Below, one piece after another: positions 63,735 to 64,000 of a DNA stretch of 64,000 nucleotides. This DNA is from Labrys sp. WJW (lineage in GTDB: Bacteria > Pseudomonadota > Alphaproteobacteria > Rhizobiales > Labraceae). The translations under genes and the position numbers were made by a program. The notes beneath the pieces were generated by a model. It had not been told where the DNA came from and ran no database searches. It saw only the letters and a list, made by a program, of their open reading frames with translations. The DNA lies in NCBI RefSeq assembly GCF_001676615.1, contig NZ_LYXZ01000037.1, positions 1 to 64,000 of the forward strand, given 5' to 3'. Within the stretch, counting starts at the first letter, position 1. Each line of letters begins with the position of its first letter.

Positions 63735-63763
63735 GAGTTAATCCTGCGGGATCAGGAAATCAA
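63735..63763 (-). promoter_or_regulatory. possible metA promoter
   Basis: On the - strand, TTGATT (63763-63758), a 17-nt spacer and TAACTC (63740-63735) would start RNA near 63728, exactly at the first base of the riboswitch. The -10 is weak. Confidence 0.4.
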
Positions 63764-63776
63764 TGATGTTTCCTGG

Positions 63777-63802
63777 GAGCGCGGGCGAGGACGCCCGCGC
63801 TC
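63777..63802. repeat. short REP-like hairpin after metH
   Basis: A perfect 11-bp stem GAGCGCGGGCG/CGCCCGCGCTC (63777-63787, 63792-63802) with a 4-nt loop, 5 nt past the metH stop. The outer sequence is shared with the copies at 14536 and 23897, but there is only one arm pair. It may protect the metH 3' end or help termination. Confidence 0.6.
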
Positions 63803-63806
63803 GGCT

Positions 63807-64000
63807 CTACTCCGCCGCCTCCTTGACGCCGGGCACATAGTTCAGCACCGGCGAAAGCCAGCGTTCGGCTTCCTGCACCGTCATGCCTTTGCGGGCTGCA
63901 TAGTCCTCGACCTGGTCCTGCTCGATCTTCGACACCCCGAAATAATAGGCCTCGGGATGGGCGAAATAGAGCCCGGACACGGAGGCGCCCGGCCACATCG
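63807..64000 (-). CDS. metH: methionine synthase MetH, C-terminal end (partial)
   Basis: The last 64 or so residues, entering from the right edge. [20 protein letters not shown] and [20 protein letters not shown] are the C-terminus of the activation (SAM-binding) domain of cobalamin-dependent methionine synthase, which re-methylates homocysteine. It lies upstream of metA on the same strand, so the two are a methionine gene pair. Only the end is visible. Confidence 0.9.
   Translation of the reverse strand, partial: MWPGASVSGLYFAHPEAYYFGVSKIEQDQVEDYAARKGMTVQEAERWLSPVLNYVPGVKEAAE

Overview
This 64-kb window comes from a GC-rich alphaproteobacterium, most probably a member of the Hyphomicrobiales (Rhizobiales). 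The evidence is the gene content (CckA, an ATP12-type F1-ATPase chaperone, DUF1489, several DUF1127 proteins, a SAM-II riboswitch before metA, a perfect TTAA-N7-TTAA CtrA-type site) and dispersed palindromic repeats of the type seen in this order. No genus can be named from the sequence alone. There is no phage, insertion sequence or CRISPR array; most of the window is ordinary chromosome.

Region 1 (1-14531) is the S10/spc/alpha translation cluster: the end of tuf, then rpsJ to rpsQ, rplN to rplO, secY, adk, rpsM, rpsK, rpoA and rplQ, all on the + strand. Hairpins or terminators between tuf and rpsJ, between rpsQ and rplN and between rplO and secY divide it into segments. Region 2 (14536-25254) holds an HtrA-type periplasmic protease, rarA, a flavin-reductase-like protein divergent from a MocR/PdxR-type regulator, two tandem GFA-family zinc proteins, a DUF1127/ArsR-type pair, a pseudouridine synthase, a HAD phosphatase, the ATP12 chaperone and a class Ig aminotransferase.

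Region 3 (25344-30490, - strand) is a TRAP transporter (dctP-dctQ-dctM) next to a LysR regulator; its DctM carries an unusual tandem-repeat loop. Region 4 (30609-39089, + strand) holds a DUF1127-acetyltransferase fusion overlapping an MFS exporter, then the two subunits of a propionyl-CoA-type carboxylase with an unknown internally duplicated protein between them, a Popeye-like cNMP-binding membrane protein and a DUF805 protein. Region 5 (39105-46464) has lipB, tRNA-Leu(GAG), a polysaccharide deacetylase divergent from a GH25 lysozyme lipoprotein, several small proteins, a GST, a PAS_5 protein and a rhomboid-like protein that lacks the catalytic His and sits behind a CtrA-type site.

Region 6 (46473-50594, - strand) is a compact folate operon, pabB-pabA-pabC-folKP, in which every junction overlaps by 4 nt. 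Region 7 (50902-60858) has a BenE transporter, a FliO-like proline-rich protein divergent from cckA, two paralogous secreted esterases and an unrecognised, divergent DAO-like protein. Region 8 (60883-64000) pairs a TetR regulator with a PspA/YiaA membrane-stress operon across three near-identical operators. It ends with metA, encoding a predicted acetyl-CoA-type enzyme under a SAM-II riboswitch, and the 3' end of metH.
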